This document shows positions 28,009 through 36,679 of a stretch of 64,000 nt of DNA, piece by piece. Source of the stretch: Streptomyces orinoci (GTDB taxonomy: Bacteria; Actinomycetota; Actinomycetes; Streptomycetales; Streptomycetaceae). The translations under genes were made by a program, and so were the position numbers. The notes beneath the pieces are model-generated. The model saw only the letters and a program-made list of their open reading frames with translations, had not been told where the DNA came from and did not search any database. The first letter of the stretch is position 1. Every line of letters starts with the position of its first letter. The DNA is taken from assembly GCF_003121295.1 (NCBI RefSeq), contig NZ_PHNC01000015.1, positions 1-64,000 of the forward strand. Direction: 5' to 3'.

Positions 28009-30015
28009 CTACCGGCCCGCCCCCGTGCGGGCGCGGCGCCAGGCCGTATCGGCGAGCAGGCGCAGGCCGTTGAGGCCGACGATGACGGTGGAGCCTTCGT
28101 GGCCGGCCACGCCGAGGGGGAGGGGCAGGGTGCCGAGGAGATCCCAGACGACCAGGCCGGTGATGAACACCGAGGCGATGACGAGGTTCTGGACCACCAG
28201 ACGGCGGGCGCGGCGGGAGAGAGCGACGACGGCGGGGATGGTGGCCGGTTCGTCACGGACGACAACGGCGTCGGCGGTCTCCAGGGCCAGATCGGAGCCC
28301 GCGCGGCCCATGGCGATACCGGTATGGGCCGCGGCCAGGGCGGGGGCGTCATTGACGCCGTCGCCCACCATCAGCACCTTCCGGCCCGCCCGGGCCATCT
28401 CCCGCACCGCGGCGACCTTGTCCTGCGGCAGGAGCCCGGCGCGGACGTCGCCGATGCCGGCCTCTTCCGCGAGGCGGGTGGCGGCGCGGATGTTGTCACC
28501 GGTGACCAGGACGGGCGGGGCGCCCGTCAGCGCGGCGAGTTCGGTGACCGCGGCGGCGGCCTCGTCGCGCAGCCGGTCGGCGATGCCCAGCACGCCGGCC
28601 GGGGCGCCGTTCACCTCGATCAGCACCGCGGTACGGCCCGCCCGCTCCAGCTCCGCCGCGAGGCCGGCGGCCGGATGCTCCTCGCGGCCGTTCAGCAACC
28701 GCGCGGGGCTGCCCACCGCCACGGCCTTGCCCTCGACGGTGGCGGTCACGCCGATGCCGGGGGCGGAGGCGAAGTCCGTCACCAGGGGAATGGCCAGGCC
28801 GCGGGTACGGGCGGCATCCACGACGGCGCGGGCCAGTGGGTGCTCGCTGGGGTGCTCGGCGGCGGATGCGAGGGTCAACAGCGCGTCCTCGTCCAGACCG
28901 GAGGCGGGCAGCGGGCGGATGTCCGTGACACGGGGGGTGCCCTCGGTGAGGGTGCCCGTCTTGTCCAGGGCCACGGCGTCGATCTGCCCCAGCCGTTCCA
29001 TCACCACGGCCGACTTCACCAGCACACCATGGCGCCCGGCGTTGGCGATGGCGGACAGCAGCGGGGGCATGGTGGCCAGCACCACCGCGCAGGGCGAGGC
29101 GACGATCATAAAGGTCATCGCCCGCAGCAGCGTCGGCTGCAAGGCGGCACCGAAGAACAGTGGCAGCGCGAACAGGGCCACGGTGGCGGCCACCATGCCC
29201 ATCGAATACCGCTGTTCGACCTTCTCGATGAACAGCTGGGTCGGGGCCTTGGTCCGGGACGCTTCCTCCACCATGGCCACAATGCGGGCGATCACCGAGT
29301 CCGAGGGGTCCCGCTCGGCCTTCACCCGCAAGGCGCCGGTCCCATTGAGGGTTCCGGCGAAGACCTCGTCCCCGGCCTCCTTCATCACCGGCAATGGCTC
29401 GCCGGTGATGGTGGACTGGTCCACCTCGCTCGCGCCGTCCACCACCCGCCCGTCCGCGCCGATGCGCTCGCCGGGCCGGACGAGAACGATGTCACCGACC
29501 CTCAGACCGGAGCTCGGCACGGTCTCCTCGCCGCCGTCGTCCATGAGGCGGGTCGCCGTGGCGGGAGCGAGGTCGAGCAGCCCGCGCACCGAGTCGGCCG
29601 TGCGTGCCGTGGCGATCGCCTCCAGGGCGCCGGAGGTGGCGAAGATGACGATCAGCAGCGCACCGTCCAGCACCTGCCCGATCGCCGCCGCGCCGATCGC
29701 CGCGACGACCATCAGCAAGTCCACGTCCAGGGTCTTCTCGCGCAGGGCCTGAAGGCCCGCCCAGCCGGGTTCCCAGCCGCCGCAGACATAGGTCAGCGCA
29801 TACAGCGGGCCCCATGCCCAGGCCGGTGCGCCGGTCAGCTGGAGCGGCAGCGTGACCAGGAACAGCAGCAGGGCGGCGGCCGCCCACCGCGTTTCGGGCA
29901 GGTCGAAGATCCGGGTGCGGTGGCGGGGCGCCACCGGGCCGGGGGAGGAGCCGGTCACCGGGGACGTGGGGGTCCCCCCGGCCGGAGGCTGGGGGAGGGT
30001 GAGGGTGGAGGTCAT
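28009..30015 (-). CDS. P1B-type heavy-metal ATPase (P1B-4-like)
   Basis: A 668-residue integral membrane protein starting at the ATG at 30015 (AAGGA about 11 nt upstream). It has phosphorylation Asp351 in DKTGTLT, actuator STITGEPLP, HP motif (SEHPLAR), nucleotide hinge GDGVNDAP and an ion site SPC in TM4 (IVASPCAVVLA). The last helix has HEGSTVIVGLNGL. The SPC plus H-E-G pattern is characteristic of P1B-4 ATPases, which export Co, Zn, Fe or Cd ions. No N-terminal CxxC metal domain is present, which also fits P1B-4. It is divergent from an ArsR/SmtB repressor with a shared operator-like palindrome, so metal-induced expression is likely. Confidence 0.92.
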   Translation of the reverse strand: MTSTLTLPQPPAGGTPTSPVTGSSPGPVAPRHRTRIFDLPETRWAAAALLLFLVTLPLQLTGAPAWAWGPLYALTYVCGGWEPGWAGLQALREKTLDVDLLMVVAAIGAAAIGQVLDGALLIVIFATSGALEAIATARTADSVRGLLDLAPATATRLMDDGGEETVPSSGLRVGDIVLVRPGERIGADGRVVDGASEVDQSTITGEPLPVMKEAGDEVFAGTLNGTGALRVKAERDPSDSVIARIVAMVEEASRTKAPTQLFIEKVEQRYSMGMVAATVALFALPLFFGAALQPTLLRAMTFMIVASPCAVVLATMPPLLSAIANAGRHGVLVKSAVVMERLGQIDAVALDKTGTLTEGTPRVTDIRPLPASGLDEDALLTLASAAEHPSEHPLARAVVDAARTRGLAIPLVTDFASAPGIGVTATVEGKAVAVGSPARLLNGREEHPAAGLAAELERAGRTAVLIEVNGAPAGVLGIADRLRDEAAAAVTELAALTGAPPVLVTGDNIRAATRLAEEAGIGDVRAGLLPQDKVAAVREMARAGRKVLMVGDGVNDAPALAAAHTGIAMGRAGSDLALETADAVVVRDEPATIPAVVALSRRARRLVVQNLVIASVFITGLVVWDLLGTLPLPLGVAGHEGSTVIVGLNGLRLLADTAWRRARTGAGR

Positions 30016-30077
30016 CGCGGCGGTGATCCTTTTCGGACGCGCGGAAGGGAGAGCGGGCCACCAGAATACAGGAACAC

Positions 30078-30093
30078 ATGAACATCGATTCAT
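30078..30093. promoter_or_regulatory. Operator-like palindrome for the ArsR/SmtB regulator
   Basis: The 16-mer ATGAACATCGATTCAT has inverted half-sites ATGAA and TTCAT, in the 107-base gap between the ATPase and repressor starts. It resembles the 12-2-12 type operators of SmtB/CzrA-class repressors. Binding was not tested. Confidence 0.65.
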
Positions 30094-30122
30094 CCATTCA
30101 TCCGGGCCGGTACGATGAACCC

Positions 30123-30503
30123 ATGGGTCATGGAGCCGCTCCCGCGAACAACGCCGTCCCGCGTGCCCGCCTGGACGCGGCCGGCGCCGCCAAGGTGGCC
30201 ACCACCCTCCAGGCGCTGGCCACCCCCTCCCGCCTGCTGATCCTCGCCCGGCTGCGGGAAGGGCCCCTGCCCGCCACGGAGTTGGCCGCCGAGGTCGGCA
30301 TGGAACAGTCCGCCTGCTCCCACCAGCTGCGCCTGCTGCGCAACCTGGGCCTGGTCACCGGCACCCGCAAGGGCCGTTCCGTGGTCTACGCCCTCTACGA
30401 CAACCATGTCGCCGAACTTCTCGACCAGGCGCTCTATCACGTGGAACACCTCCGGCTCGGCCTCAGCGACGCACCTGCGGAGGCGGACGCCGCAGCCCCT
30501 TAG
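30123..30503 (+). CDS. ArsR/SmtB-family metal-responsive repressor
   Basis: A 126-residue winged-helix protein from the ATG at 30123 (MGHGAAPANN). The HTH is PATELAAEVGMEQSACSHQL (about residues 57-76), preceded by ALATPSRLLILARLREG and followed by the wing GTRKGRSVVYAL, all standard for ArsR/SmtB. The C-terminal helix DNHVAELLDQALYHVEH carries the His/Asp/Glu residues expected of an alpha-5 metal site. It likely represses the divergent P1B ATPase, and probably itself, through the palindrome at 30078. Cys in the recognition helix (QSACSHQ) is a possible extra ligand. Confidence 0.9.
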   Translation: MGHGAAPANNAVPRARLDAAGAAKVATTLQALATPSRLLILARLREGPLPATELAAEVGMEQSACSHQLRLLRNLGLVTGTRKGRSVVYALYDNHVAELLDQALYHVEHLRLGLSDAPAEADAAAP

Positions 30504-30733
30504 AGGGTGCCTGGATGGCCTCTTGGCAGGACAAAGCAGCGATGAGTTGAGCTTCGGCCTTGGCTCGCTGTGCACTTTGCAACCAGCGGGAGGAAGTCGC
30601 TGTGCAAAGGTGATCCGCACACTTTGATCGTTACGTCATATGGTCCATCTGGCGGCGTTACCGCGTCGCCCACAGGGGGCCTAGCAGCACTTGATACGGG
30701 GGCTAGGCATGACCAGAAGAGGGGACGATCACT

Positions 30734-31099
30734 ATGAAGAAGACGTTCGCCAAGGGCGCCGCGGTGGCTGCGGCCGTTGCAGCCCTCGGGCTGGGGCTGG
30801 CCGGCACCGCCAGCGCCAATGTGACCGCCAGCAGCGAATGCAGCACCGGTAGCAACACCCTGTGCACCAGCGGCTCCATCCCCGCCGGTCCCAGCAACCA
30901 GGTCTGCTATTCCGGTGTGCACACAAGCATCGCGTGGGGCCGTGCCGAGGTCTGGGACGCGGACACCGGCGTGATGGTCGGCTCGGTCGCGACCAACTTC
31001 AATCAGGTCAAGCGGCAGTGCATCGGCGGTCTCTACGGCCAGCACTACTACCTGAAGGGGACCGGCGACCACTTCGCCGGCCAGATCTGGAATTACTGA
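30734..31099 (+). CDS. Small secreted protein
   Basis: A 121-residue precursor: MKKTFAKGAAVAAAVAALGL then GLAGTASANV, a Sec signal with cleavage after A-S-A. GAGGGGA precedes the ATG. The mature part of about 90 residues has four Cys (ECSTG, LCTSG, VCYSG, QCIGG), consistent with two disulfides, and ends in HFAGQIWNY. The family is not recognised. It resembles the many small exported proteins of Streptomyces whose functions are unknown. Confidence 0.8.
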   Translation: MKKTFAKGAAVAAAVAALGLGLAGTASANVTASSECSTGSNTLCTSGSIPAGPSNQVCYSGVHTSIAWGRAEVWDADTGVMVGSVATNFNQVKRQCIGGLYGQHYYLKGTGDHFAGQIWNY

Positions 31100-31403
31100 T
31101 CAAGAGCATCCGGTTCCACTCCGATCGCGGGATCGTGGCGCCGGCGGACCGCAGCCTGTGACCTTGAGCCACCCCGCGGGTGCTGACCCTGGGAACCCGG
31201 CCACTGTCTGTGGGCGGATTCGCCAGGGTCACGTGCCGTGCCGACGATCCAGGAGTCCACGGAACGCCGACCAGCGTCCTTGGGGACCGCCGACAGCCGC
31301 CTGGTCACCTGACGGGTGATCAACAGGCTCGATGTGAACACTTAAACCAGCCAGCATGATCACTTGCGATGCATGCGCACCGTTTACCTGACCAGGGGGC
31401 ATC
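31100..31403. other. Intergenic region, nothing recognised
   Basis: About 300 bases between two small secreted-protein genes. No coherent frame or clear terminator was seen. The last bases, AGGGGGC, form the SD of the following TTG-initiated gene. Confidence 0.4.
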
Positions 31404-31889
31404 TTGAACATCAAGCGCATAGCCAAGCGCGCGGGCGTCGCGGCGGCAGTAGCTCCCCTATTGCTTGCCGTCACCGCCGGCAGCGCCCATGCCGACGGCA
31501 CGGTTACTTGGTCAATGAACTACTACCCTGGCTATCTGTCCGACGTCAGGGGCGGCCACGACATCACGACGTACGCGGACACGTCCAAGATTCCCATGGC
31601 GCATGTCTGGTATGACATCCAGAACAGCGACGGGAGTTGGAACGAGGTCAACGCGAACACCGGCTGGTGCCTGACCTCGTACGACACCCAGGTGTACACC
31701 GAGCCGTGCAACAGCGCAAAGGACGGCACCAACTGGTACCAGCGCTGGTACGAGATCAAGACCGACGCCGGCTGGAAGCTGCAGAGCCGCATGAGCGGTT
31801 ACACCCTCGACGGGGGCGCCGACCCAACAACCAACAACGTCTACGCCAACCCCAAGGACTACGGCAACTCTTTCCAGCGCTGGAACTGA
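31404..31889 (+). CDS. Secreted protein with lectin-like features
   Basis: A 161-residue precursor with a TTG start at 31404 preceded by AGGGGG. The signal peptide is NIKRIAKRAGVAAAVAPLLL then AVTAGSAHA. The mature part, rich in Tyr, Trp and Asp, contains GWCLTSYDTQVYTEPCN and NSFQRWN, reminiscent of a ricin-B-like repeat (C-L-x-n-C with terminal Q-x-W), though only one repeat is clear. A carbohydrate-binding role is therefore suggestive only. The rare TTG start is unusual but is the only start that yields the signal peptide. Confidence 0.75.
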   Translation: MNIKRIAKRAGVAAAVAPLLLAVTAGSAHADGTVTWSMNYYPGYLSDVRGGHDITTYADTSKIPMAHVWYDIQNSDGSWNEVNANTGWCLTSYDTQVYTEPCNSAKDGTNWYQRWYEIKTDAGWKLQSRMSGYTLDGGADPTTNNVYANPKDYGNSFQRWN

Positions 31890-32239
31890 ACCTGTGCGAG
31901 CTGGCGCCATTGCCGGCTGAGGTGGCGTAGCGCCGCACCGCACAACTGACCGCGGGAATGGACACGACTGCCCGACGGGCCGACTCCCACATGGGAGCCG
32001 GCCCGGTCCGACTCGCGCGGCAGCCTTCGATGGACGAAGCCTCCCGCTGGCGGGTTAGGAGCCTGTGGCGGTCAGCTGGCCTTCGCGGGTTCCCGGCGCG
32101 CGCCCGCGTTGAGAGCTCGTTTTCTCCTGGTGTTTCATCCTGAGATTTGCGGTTGGCGGGGCTTTGCGGGGTCACGCCAGGAGATGGTGGCTTCGCCGGT
32201 GAGGCGGCGGGCCATGAGGTCGGTCATCGCAAGAACGAG

Positions 32240-32376
32240 GGCGATGCGATGCGGTGGGTGCGGGGCCAGGAGCGAGGCTGGGCAGCGCAGGAGCGGTTCG
32301 GGTTAGCGGTTCTTGAAGCGCAACCCGGTTCGCCCCATGGGCAGTTGGTGGGCCATGTGGTCCTCAAGGAGGTAGG
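32240..32376 (+). pseudogene. GNAT acetyltransferase fragment
   Basis: About 45 codons read MRWVRGQERGWAAQERFGLA then VLEAQPG and LVGHVVLKEVGL, the N-terminal strands of a GNAT N-acetyltransferase. Neither the acetyl-CoA loop (R/Q-x-x-G-x-G/A) nor a start region is present. The frame becomes incoherent on both sides and abuts the IS256 relic at 32475, so it is a remnant. On the other strand, 32142-32231 also looks coding (LMARRLTGEATISW) but is not assignable. The rest of 31890-32474 shows nothing further. Confidence 0.45.
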
Positions 32377-32474
32377 CCTCGACACAGTCCTGCCTGCGGC
32401 GCCGCCCTTCTTTCCCGCGAGGGGCATCTGCACATACGGCACAGGGATGCCTGAGATCCACTCCGTAAGGCTGC

Positions 32475-33338
32475 TCAAGCCGCGGGGACCTCGGGGCGTT
32501 CGGCAAGGTGGCCGTTCTCGAAGTGGGCCCCGGCGCGGACCAAGGCGACGAGGTGGGGCGCAGTGATCGCGCGCCAGCGGGCCTGGGCGGATTCGGCGAG
32601 CTTGAAAACCATCGCGAGTGCGGCGGCCGGGCTGCCCGCACCGCGGGGTGACTTTGGTCCGGAGCGTGACCACAGGCCCATCGCACCGTCTCCGACGACC
32701 AGCTCCCGGCCACGCATGCCGCGCCGCCGGCAGTCATGCAACAGGTCGGCCCAGGACTCGGCGGACTCCCGCAGGCCCTCGTCCAGACGGACCTTGGGGT
32801 GCACGCCGTCCGCCCACACGTAGACGTAGTCGCTCTCGGAGAGATCGCGCTGCTGGAACGCGGCATGGTCGTCCTGCCACTGCTTCGTGAGCCGGTTCAC
32901 GGTGGCTGGCGACAGCCCGGCGGACGTGCCGAGGAACTGCTCCAGCGCGGGTACGGAGCCCCCGGCTGACAGGCCGTGCAGATACAGCAGCGGCAGCACC
33001 TCCGATACTTTCGGCGACTTGCGGCACCACGGTGGCAGGATCTTCGAGGAGAACCGCTTCCTCTCCCCCGTCTTATCGTCAACGCGTTTGTCGTCCACTC
33101 GAGGAGCGCGGACCTCGACCGGGCCAGCCGCAGTGGTGACAGCGCGCGGCCGGTGGTGACCGTTACGGACCACCAGACGGCGCCCCTGATCGTCCTGCTC
33201 GGCAGCCAACTCGGCTATGTACTGGTTGACTTCGGCTTCCAGCGCGGCTGCGAGCATCCGCCGAGCGCCTTCGCGCACGATGTCATCCAGCAGCGAGCCG
33301 GTCTCGGTGGTGCCGTCATCGGTGACTACGCCGAGCAC
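32475..33338 (-). pseudogene. IS256-family (mutator) transposase relic with internal deletions
   Basis: The 287-codon frame starts like a full IS256 transposase: GSLLDDIVREGARRML, EVNQYIAELA, RKRFSSKILPPW and TVNRLTKQWQDDHAAF. It keeps the first catalytic Asp (VWADGVHPK) and the second (VVGDGAMGLW). About 30 residues are missing after KVRLDE. From GLW the frame jumps directly to the C-terminal tail (SPAAALAMVFKL, ITAPHLVALVRAGA), losing about 130 residues including the catalytic Glu. Full-length relatives are about 410-420 residues. The transposase should be inactive. No terminal inverted repeats could be defined by eye. Confidence 0.8.
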
Positions 33339-33462
33339 GGGAGTGCCTTCCCGGCCCGCGCTGCGAACGCGGGCCTACTCGGTGACCATCACAGGATCAT
33401 TCGGGAAGGTACGCCCTTCGCGTCCCGCCCCGAGGACCGATCCACAAGTCCCGAGCATCGCT

Positions 33463-33489
33463 CGGCCCCGCCACCGGCGGGGCCGTTTT
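33463..33489 (+). terminator. Strong intrinsic terminator hairpin
   Basis: CGGCCCCGCC pairs perfectly with GGCGGGGCCG across an ACC loop and is followed by TTTT. This is the best Rho-independent terminator seen in the window. Its original upstream gene is not evident, as only IS256-relic sequence precedes it on this strand. Confidence 0.75.
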
Positions 33490-33639
33490 CGCTGTCCGTG
33501 CTCGCCTGACTCCAGGGCGAACTGATCGTGATGAACAGCGCTGACCCACTGTTTCTGGGTTCGGAAATACGCACTTGGCGGGAGCGCCAGTCGCATGGCG
33601 GAGGCCTCCACCGTGCCTGTCCGCCCCGGACGGTACCGG

Positions 33640-34073
33640 TACTGAGCGGCCGGTGAGGCCCGAACTGCGCCACCTGGCCCAGGCGATCGACGAGCACATT
33701 CAAGCGGACCGGCTGGCAGCCGGCCCATACCGGTCAGGAACTGACCGATACACCCCAGGAGTTGGAGCGGATGCTCACGGCCGCGCTGCACCGTCACCAG
33801 CCGGAGATCCGGCGGACCTTCCGCTCCGCAATCGGCGGCGACCCCTTCGCCGGGAACGGACATGTCGCCCGGATCCAGGTGGCGGTGGAAGACGCGGCGG
33901 ACGGCGGCAAGTTCTCCTTCGGGGCCACCTCCAGCGAGGAGGTCTGGGACCTGCGCCACCAGGGCGCCCGGCCGCCCGGCTTCGAGCCGGGCATGCGCTT
34001 CACCAGGATCGCGCCGCATGACCGGGCTTCCCGGGACGAGCGGGACACCGTCCGGATCCACTTCGGGCGGTGA
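33640..34073 (+). pseudogene. Hypothetical gene, probably frameshifted
   Basis: The 3' part from about 33730 to the stop at 34071 reads coherently (TDTPQELERMLTAALHRHQ, then VARIQVAVEDAADGG and FGATSSEEVWDLR). A TTG at 33762 could start it, but no SD is seen. Immediately upstream, one frame earlier, RPELRHLAQAIDEHIQADRL also looks coding. Joining them by dropping one base at about 33718-33725 gives a continuous acidic protein without a recognised domain. It sits among gene fragments, so decay is likely. Confidence 0.4.
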
Positions 34074-34099
34074 CCGGCTCGGCCCTGGCCTGGGCTCCG

Positions 34100-34469
34100 C
34101 CCTCATCCGCCCATCAGGAGCCGGGATCAGTGATCTGTACCGGCTGGGAAGACGGCTACTCCAGCCCCAGCCTGGGCCTCGTCCCACAGCCGATCCGCAT
34201 CCACGCCCGTGCCCACTACTTCTGCTCCGGGCGGCCGGGGGAGGACATTGTCACCGGCACCTTCGAGGGCTTCGCCCCGGCCGCGTCCTGTATCGCCACC
34301 GACAAACCTCGTCCGGCTGGACGGCGAAGTGACCCAAGGCCGCGGCAAGGGCCGGCAGGCGCACCGCAGCCTTGCGACGGTGGCCGACGGTGCCATGACC
34401 GAGTGCTTGACGCACACAGGCGTCCATCACGCTCCGGGCGGCGTGCAGTTGGAGATCGGCACCGGGTGA
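34100..34469 (+). pseudogene. Decayed paralogue of the secreted protein at 36064
   Basis: Two frames carry recognisable pieces of the protein encoded at 36064-36600. The first reads CTGWEDGYSSPSLGL then HYFCSGRPGEDI. The second, from about 34310, reads LVRLDGEVTQGRGKG, TECLTHTGVHH and a stop at 34467. The intact copy has CAGQ...GLGL, ...[17 protein letters not shown] and [11 protein letters not shown] at matching places. The signal peptide is gone, about 30-35 residues between the two pieces are deleted, and the frame changes at the deletion. Confidence 0.6.
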
Positions 34470-34525
34470 CGAGACCGGCAGCGGCCCGGTGATCGAGCCG
34501 CACCGCCGCCGGATCGCTCAATCGC

Positions 34526-34900
34526 TCATGCCCACAGCGCCTCGGCCAGCGCATTGCCGGTGAACGCCGCGCCGAGACCCGCGACCAGGCTGCCGAGGGC
34601 ATAGGCCGCGGCGAAGAACCGCGCGCCGTCCTCGGCCAGCCGCAGGGTTTCGTAGGAGAAGGTCGAGTACGTGGTCAGCGCCCCGCACAGCCCCGTGCCG
34701 ATGAGCAACTGCAGCTGCGAGGAGGCGGCTCCGGCCGCCACCGCGCCGGTGAGCAGGCCGAGGATCAGACAGCCGGTCACATTGACAATGAACGTCCCCC
34801 AGGGGAAGACGGTGTCATGCCGCTTCTGTACGGCCCGGTCGGCCAGATAGCGGGCGGGGGCGCCGACCATGGCGCCTATGACGACAAGCAGCCAGGTCAC
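34526..34900 (-). CDS. crcB: Fluoride ion exporter CrcB/Fluc subunit
   Basis: A 124-residue membrane protein with four hydrophobic segments. It carries the Fluc signature: GAPARY near the start, [17 protein letters not shown] (conserved G-T-F-x-V-N) and [15 protein letters not shown] (the T/S-rich Phe-box region). The GTG start at 34900 overlaps the stop of the DUF190 gene (GTGA). Fluc channels are dual-topology dimers; this subunit probably pairs with the second CrcB at 35256. No fluoride riboswitch was found upstream of the operon. Confidence 0.92.
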   Translation of the reverse strand: MTWLLVVIGAMVGAPARYLADRAVQKRHDTVFPWGTFIVNVTGCLILGLLTGAVAAGAASSQLQLLIGTGLCGALTTYSTFSYETLRLAEDGARFFAAAYALGSLVAGLGAAFTGNALAEALWA

Positions 34901-35259
34901 GCCTCGGGCTCCTTCCGCTGTCGCTCGCGGCCGGTGTACCGGTGGACCTCGACCTCGTCGAGCATGACCAGGCCCTCGCCGACGAGCTCGTCCAGCTGGG
35001 GCAGAAAGCCCCGGACGCGCTCCGCGGTGTCCACGATCACGATCGCCACCGGGAGGTCCTCGCTCAGTGACAGCAGCCGGGTGGTGTGGATCAGTGAGGA
35101 GGCGCCGAACCCCTCGATGCCCTTGAACACACTCGCTCCCGCCAGCCCCGCGGCGTGGGCGCGGTGGACGATCTCGGTGAACAGCGGCCGGTGATGCCAG
35201 CGGTCGTTCTCCCCGACGAAGATCGTCAGTCGTAGTGCGCTGCCGTTCAGCCTGGTCAT
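34897..35259 (-). CDS. DUF190-family protein between two crcB genes
   Basis: A 120-residue soluble protein starting at the ATG at 35259, which overlaps the upstream crcB stop (ATGA). DUF190 features are seen: [33 protein letters not shown] and [14 protein letters not shown], a small ferredoxin-like alpha/beta fold related to PII-like proteins. DUF190 genes are frequently placed with crcB, so a role in sensing or regulating fluoride export is inferred, not shown. Coupled translation with both crcB genes implies matched expression. Confidence 0.88.
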   Translation of the reverse strand: MTRLNGSALRLTIFVGENDRWHHRPLFTEIVHRAHAAGLAGASVFKGIEGFGASSLIHTTRLLSLSEDLPVAIVIVDTAERVRGFLPQLDELVGEGLVMLDEVEVHRYTGRERQRKEPEA

Positions 35260-35741
35260 CGCGTCCTCCACCGGATGAAGCGCCGGGTGAGCGCGGCCGC
35301 CGTCCACACCGCCGTCAGGGCACAGACCATGGTCAGTGCCAGGTAGGCCAGAGCGGTCGCGGCGTGGCCGCTTTGCACCAGACGCTGGATGTCCACCGCA
35401 TAGGTCGAGAAGGTGGTGAAACCGCCCAGGATCCCGGTGCCGAAGAAGGGGCGCACCAGCCGGTGTGCCGCCCACACCTCGGTGATCACGACCATGAACA
35501 CGCCGATGACCGCGCAGCCGGCCACATTGATCACAAAGGTCGTCCAGGGAAAGGCGCCGGCCGGCGTCGGCCACAGCAGGGACATTCCATAACGGGCGGC
35601 GGCTCCCGCCGCACCGCCGACGGATACGGCGCATACCACCGGCCACTGCTCCCGGCGGGCCCGCCGGCGGTGCTCCGCTGGCGGCAGCCCGATATCCGGA
35701 TCGACGCGCTCCTGAACGGCCCGTGCCCGAGGCGCTCCCAT
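35256..35741 (-). CDS. crcB: Fluoride ion exporter CrcB/Fluc subunit with N-terminal extension
   Basis: A 161-residue protein. Start: ATG 35741 with GGGAGAAG about 6 nt upstream. About 30 polar residues, Arg-rich ([14 protein letters not shown]), precede the usual four-helix Fluc core: [27 protein letters not shown] and [13 protein letters not shown]. In paired actinobacterial CrcB proteins the Arg-rich N-terminus can set opposite membrane orientation for a heterodimer; that is a plausible explanation here. It is the first gene of the crcB-DUF190-crcB operon. Confidence 0.9.
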   Translation of the reverse strand: MGAPRARAVQERVDPDIGLPPAEHRRRARREQWPVVCAVSVGGAAGAAARYGMSLLWPTPAGAFPWTTFVINVAGCAVIGVFMVVITEVWAAHRLVRPFFGTGILGGFTTFSTYAVDIQRLVQSGHAATALAYLALTMVCALTAVWTAAALTRRFIRWRTR

Positions 35742-36063
35742 AAAACACTTCTCCCACTCGCCGGCACCCTCGCTGGGTACGCATGATCGCAAGCAGGGAC
35801 CGTTGGCGGCCAAATCGCCGCGGTTCGGGTACGGCGGGCCCCACCGCCGCGCGGCCACCCGCAGGTCACCGCAGAGAGCCAGGGTACGCCAATGACGCCC
35901 CAGGGCGTGCGGCGATGCACCGGGGCGCCAGGGCGCGCACCGGGGTGCGGAATGACGGTGGTGCTCTTGGACGTCCGTGGCACCCGGTGCGATCCGGGAT
36001 GGCCGGGGGTAGTCAAGTGGCGTTGTAAGCAAGGTGGTTCGGGCCTGCGAAGGGATACGACTG
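35742..36063. other. Divergent intergenic region, no fluoride riboswitch seen
   Basis: About 320 bases between the crcB operon and the secreted protein at 36064. I looked on the minus strand for the conserved fluoride-riboswitch pieces and did not find a convincing match. No gene is supported here. Confidence 0.45.
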
Positions 36064-36600
36064 GTGATCGGTAAGCGTGGTGTTGCGGGGATCGCCCTGT
36101 CCTCCCTGACCCTGCTGGCGGCAGCCGTCGGCGGAGTACCGGCGGCCCAGGCCCATGACCGGACCGCCCTGGAGTGCGCGGGCCAGGAGAACATCACCTA
36201 CGGCCCGGGACTGGGCCTGTCCTCCGCCGGGTCGGCGAGGGTCACCGTGGACGGGACGTACCACTGCACGGACGCCGCCGGCCGCGGCGCCACCGCCAGG
36301 TACCACACCGTGGGGGAGACCGGGAGCGGCTGCCTGCTCTTCGCATGGAACCGGTCCAAGGAGGTCCTGCACTTCGCGGACGGTGCCACCACGGTCATCA
36401 CCTATCGGTCAGGGCCCTCGGTCCGGGTGGCCGGCGTCAATGCCGCGCTGCTCAGGGGAACGGTGACCGGCGGGCGCGGCAAGGGCGCGGCGGCCGAGAA
36501 GGTGATCGAGACGGTGCCGGGCAGCCTGCCGACCGAGTGTGTGCTCGGCGCGGGAATCCGGCACACCACGGGGCTGACCCGGTTGAGCATCCGGCCCTGA
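36064..36600 (+). CDS. Secreted protein with an intact signal peptide
   Basis: A 178-residue precursor from the GTG at 36064 ([20 protein letters not shown], then [10 protein letters not shown] cleavage). A GTG at 36034 would add ten residues before the signal peptide. The mature part has four Cys (ECAGQ, YHCTD, GCLLF, TECVL), a Tyr/Gly-rich first half and the segment [16 protein letters not shown]. The family is not recognised. A degraded copy of the same gene lies 1.6 kb upstream at 34100-34469, which implies a local duplication. Confidence 0.8.
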   Translation: MIGKRGVAGIALSSLTLLAAAVGGVPAAQAHDRTALECAGQENITYGPGLGLSSAGSARVTVDGTYHCTDAAGRGATARYHTVGETGSGCLLFAWNRSKEVLHFADGATTVITYRSGPSVRVAGVNAALLRGTVTGGRGKGAAAEKVIETVPGSLPTECVLGAGIRHTTGLTRLSIRP

Positions 36601-36627
36601 CCCTGAGGGGACGCTGCCGTACCGGCT

Positions 36628-36644
36628 CGGCGGGCCGGCCGCCG
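36628..36644. terminator. Possible hairpin between convergent genes
   Basis: CGGCGG pairs with CCGCCG around a GCCGG loop in the 79-base gap between two convergent genes. There is no T-run, so it is at best a weak bidirectional terminator. Confidence 0.35.
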
Positions 36645-36679
36645 GACACGCTCCTGGTACCACTGGCCATCCGGCACTC

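Noticed and set aside
27854..29752. 632-codon plus-strand frame across the metal ATPase
   Set aside because: It is the antisense shadow of the P1B ATPase, which has complete P-type motifs on the minus strand.
35742..35960. Fluoride riboswitch upstream of the crcB operon
   Set aside because: The conserved loop and pseudoknot pieces could not be matched on the minus strand; only generic GC-rich hairpins are present.
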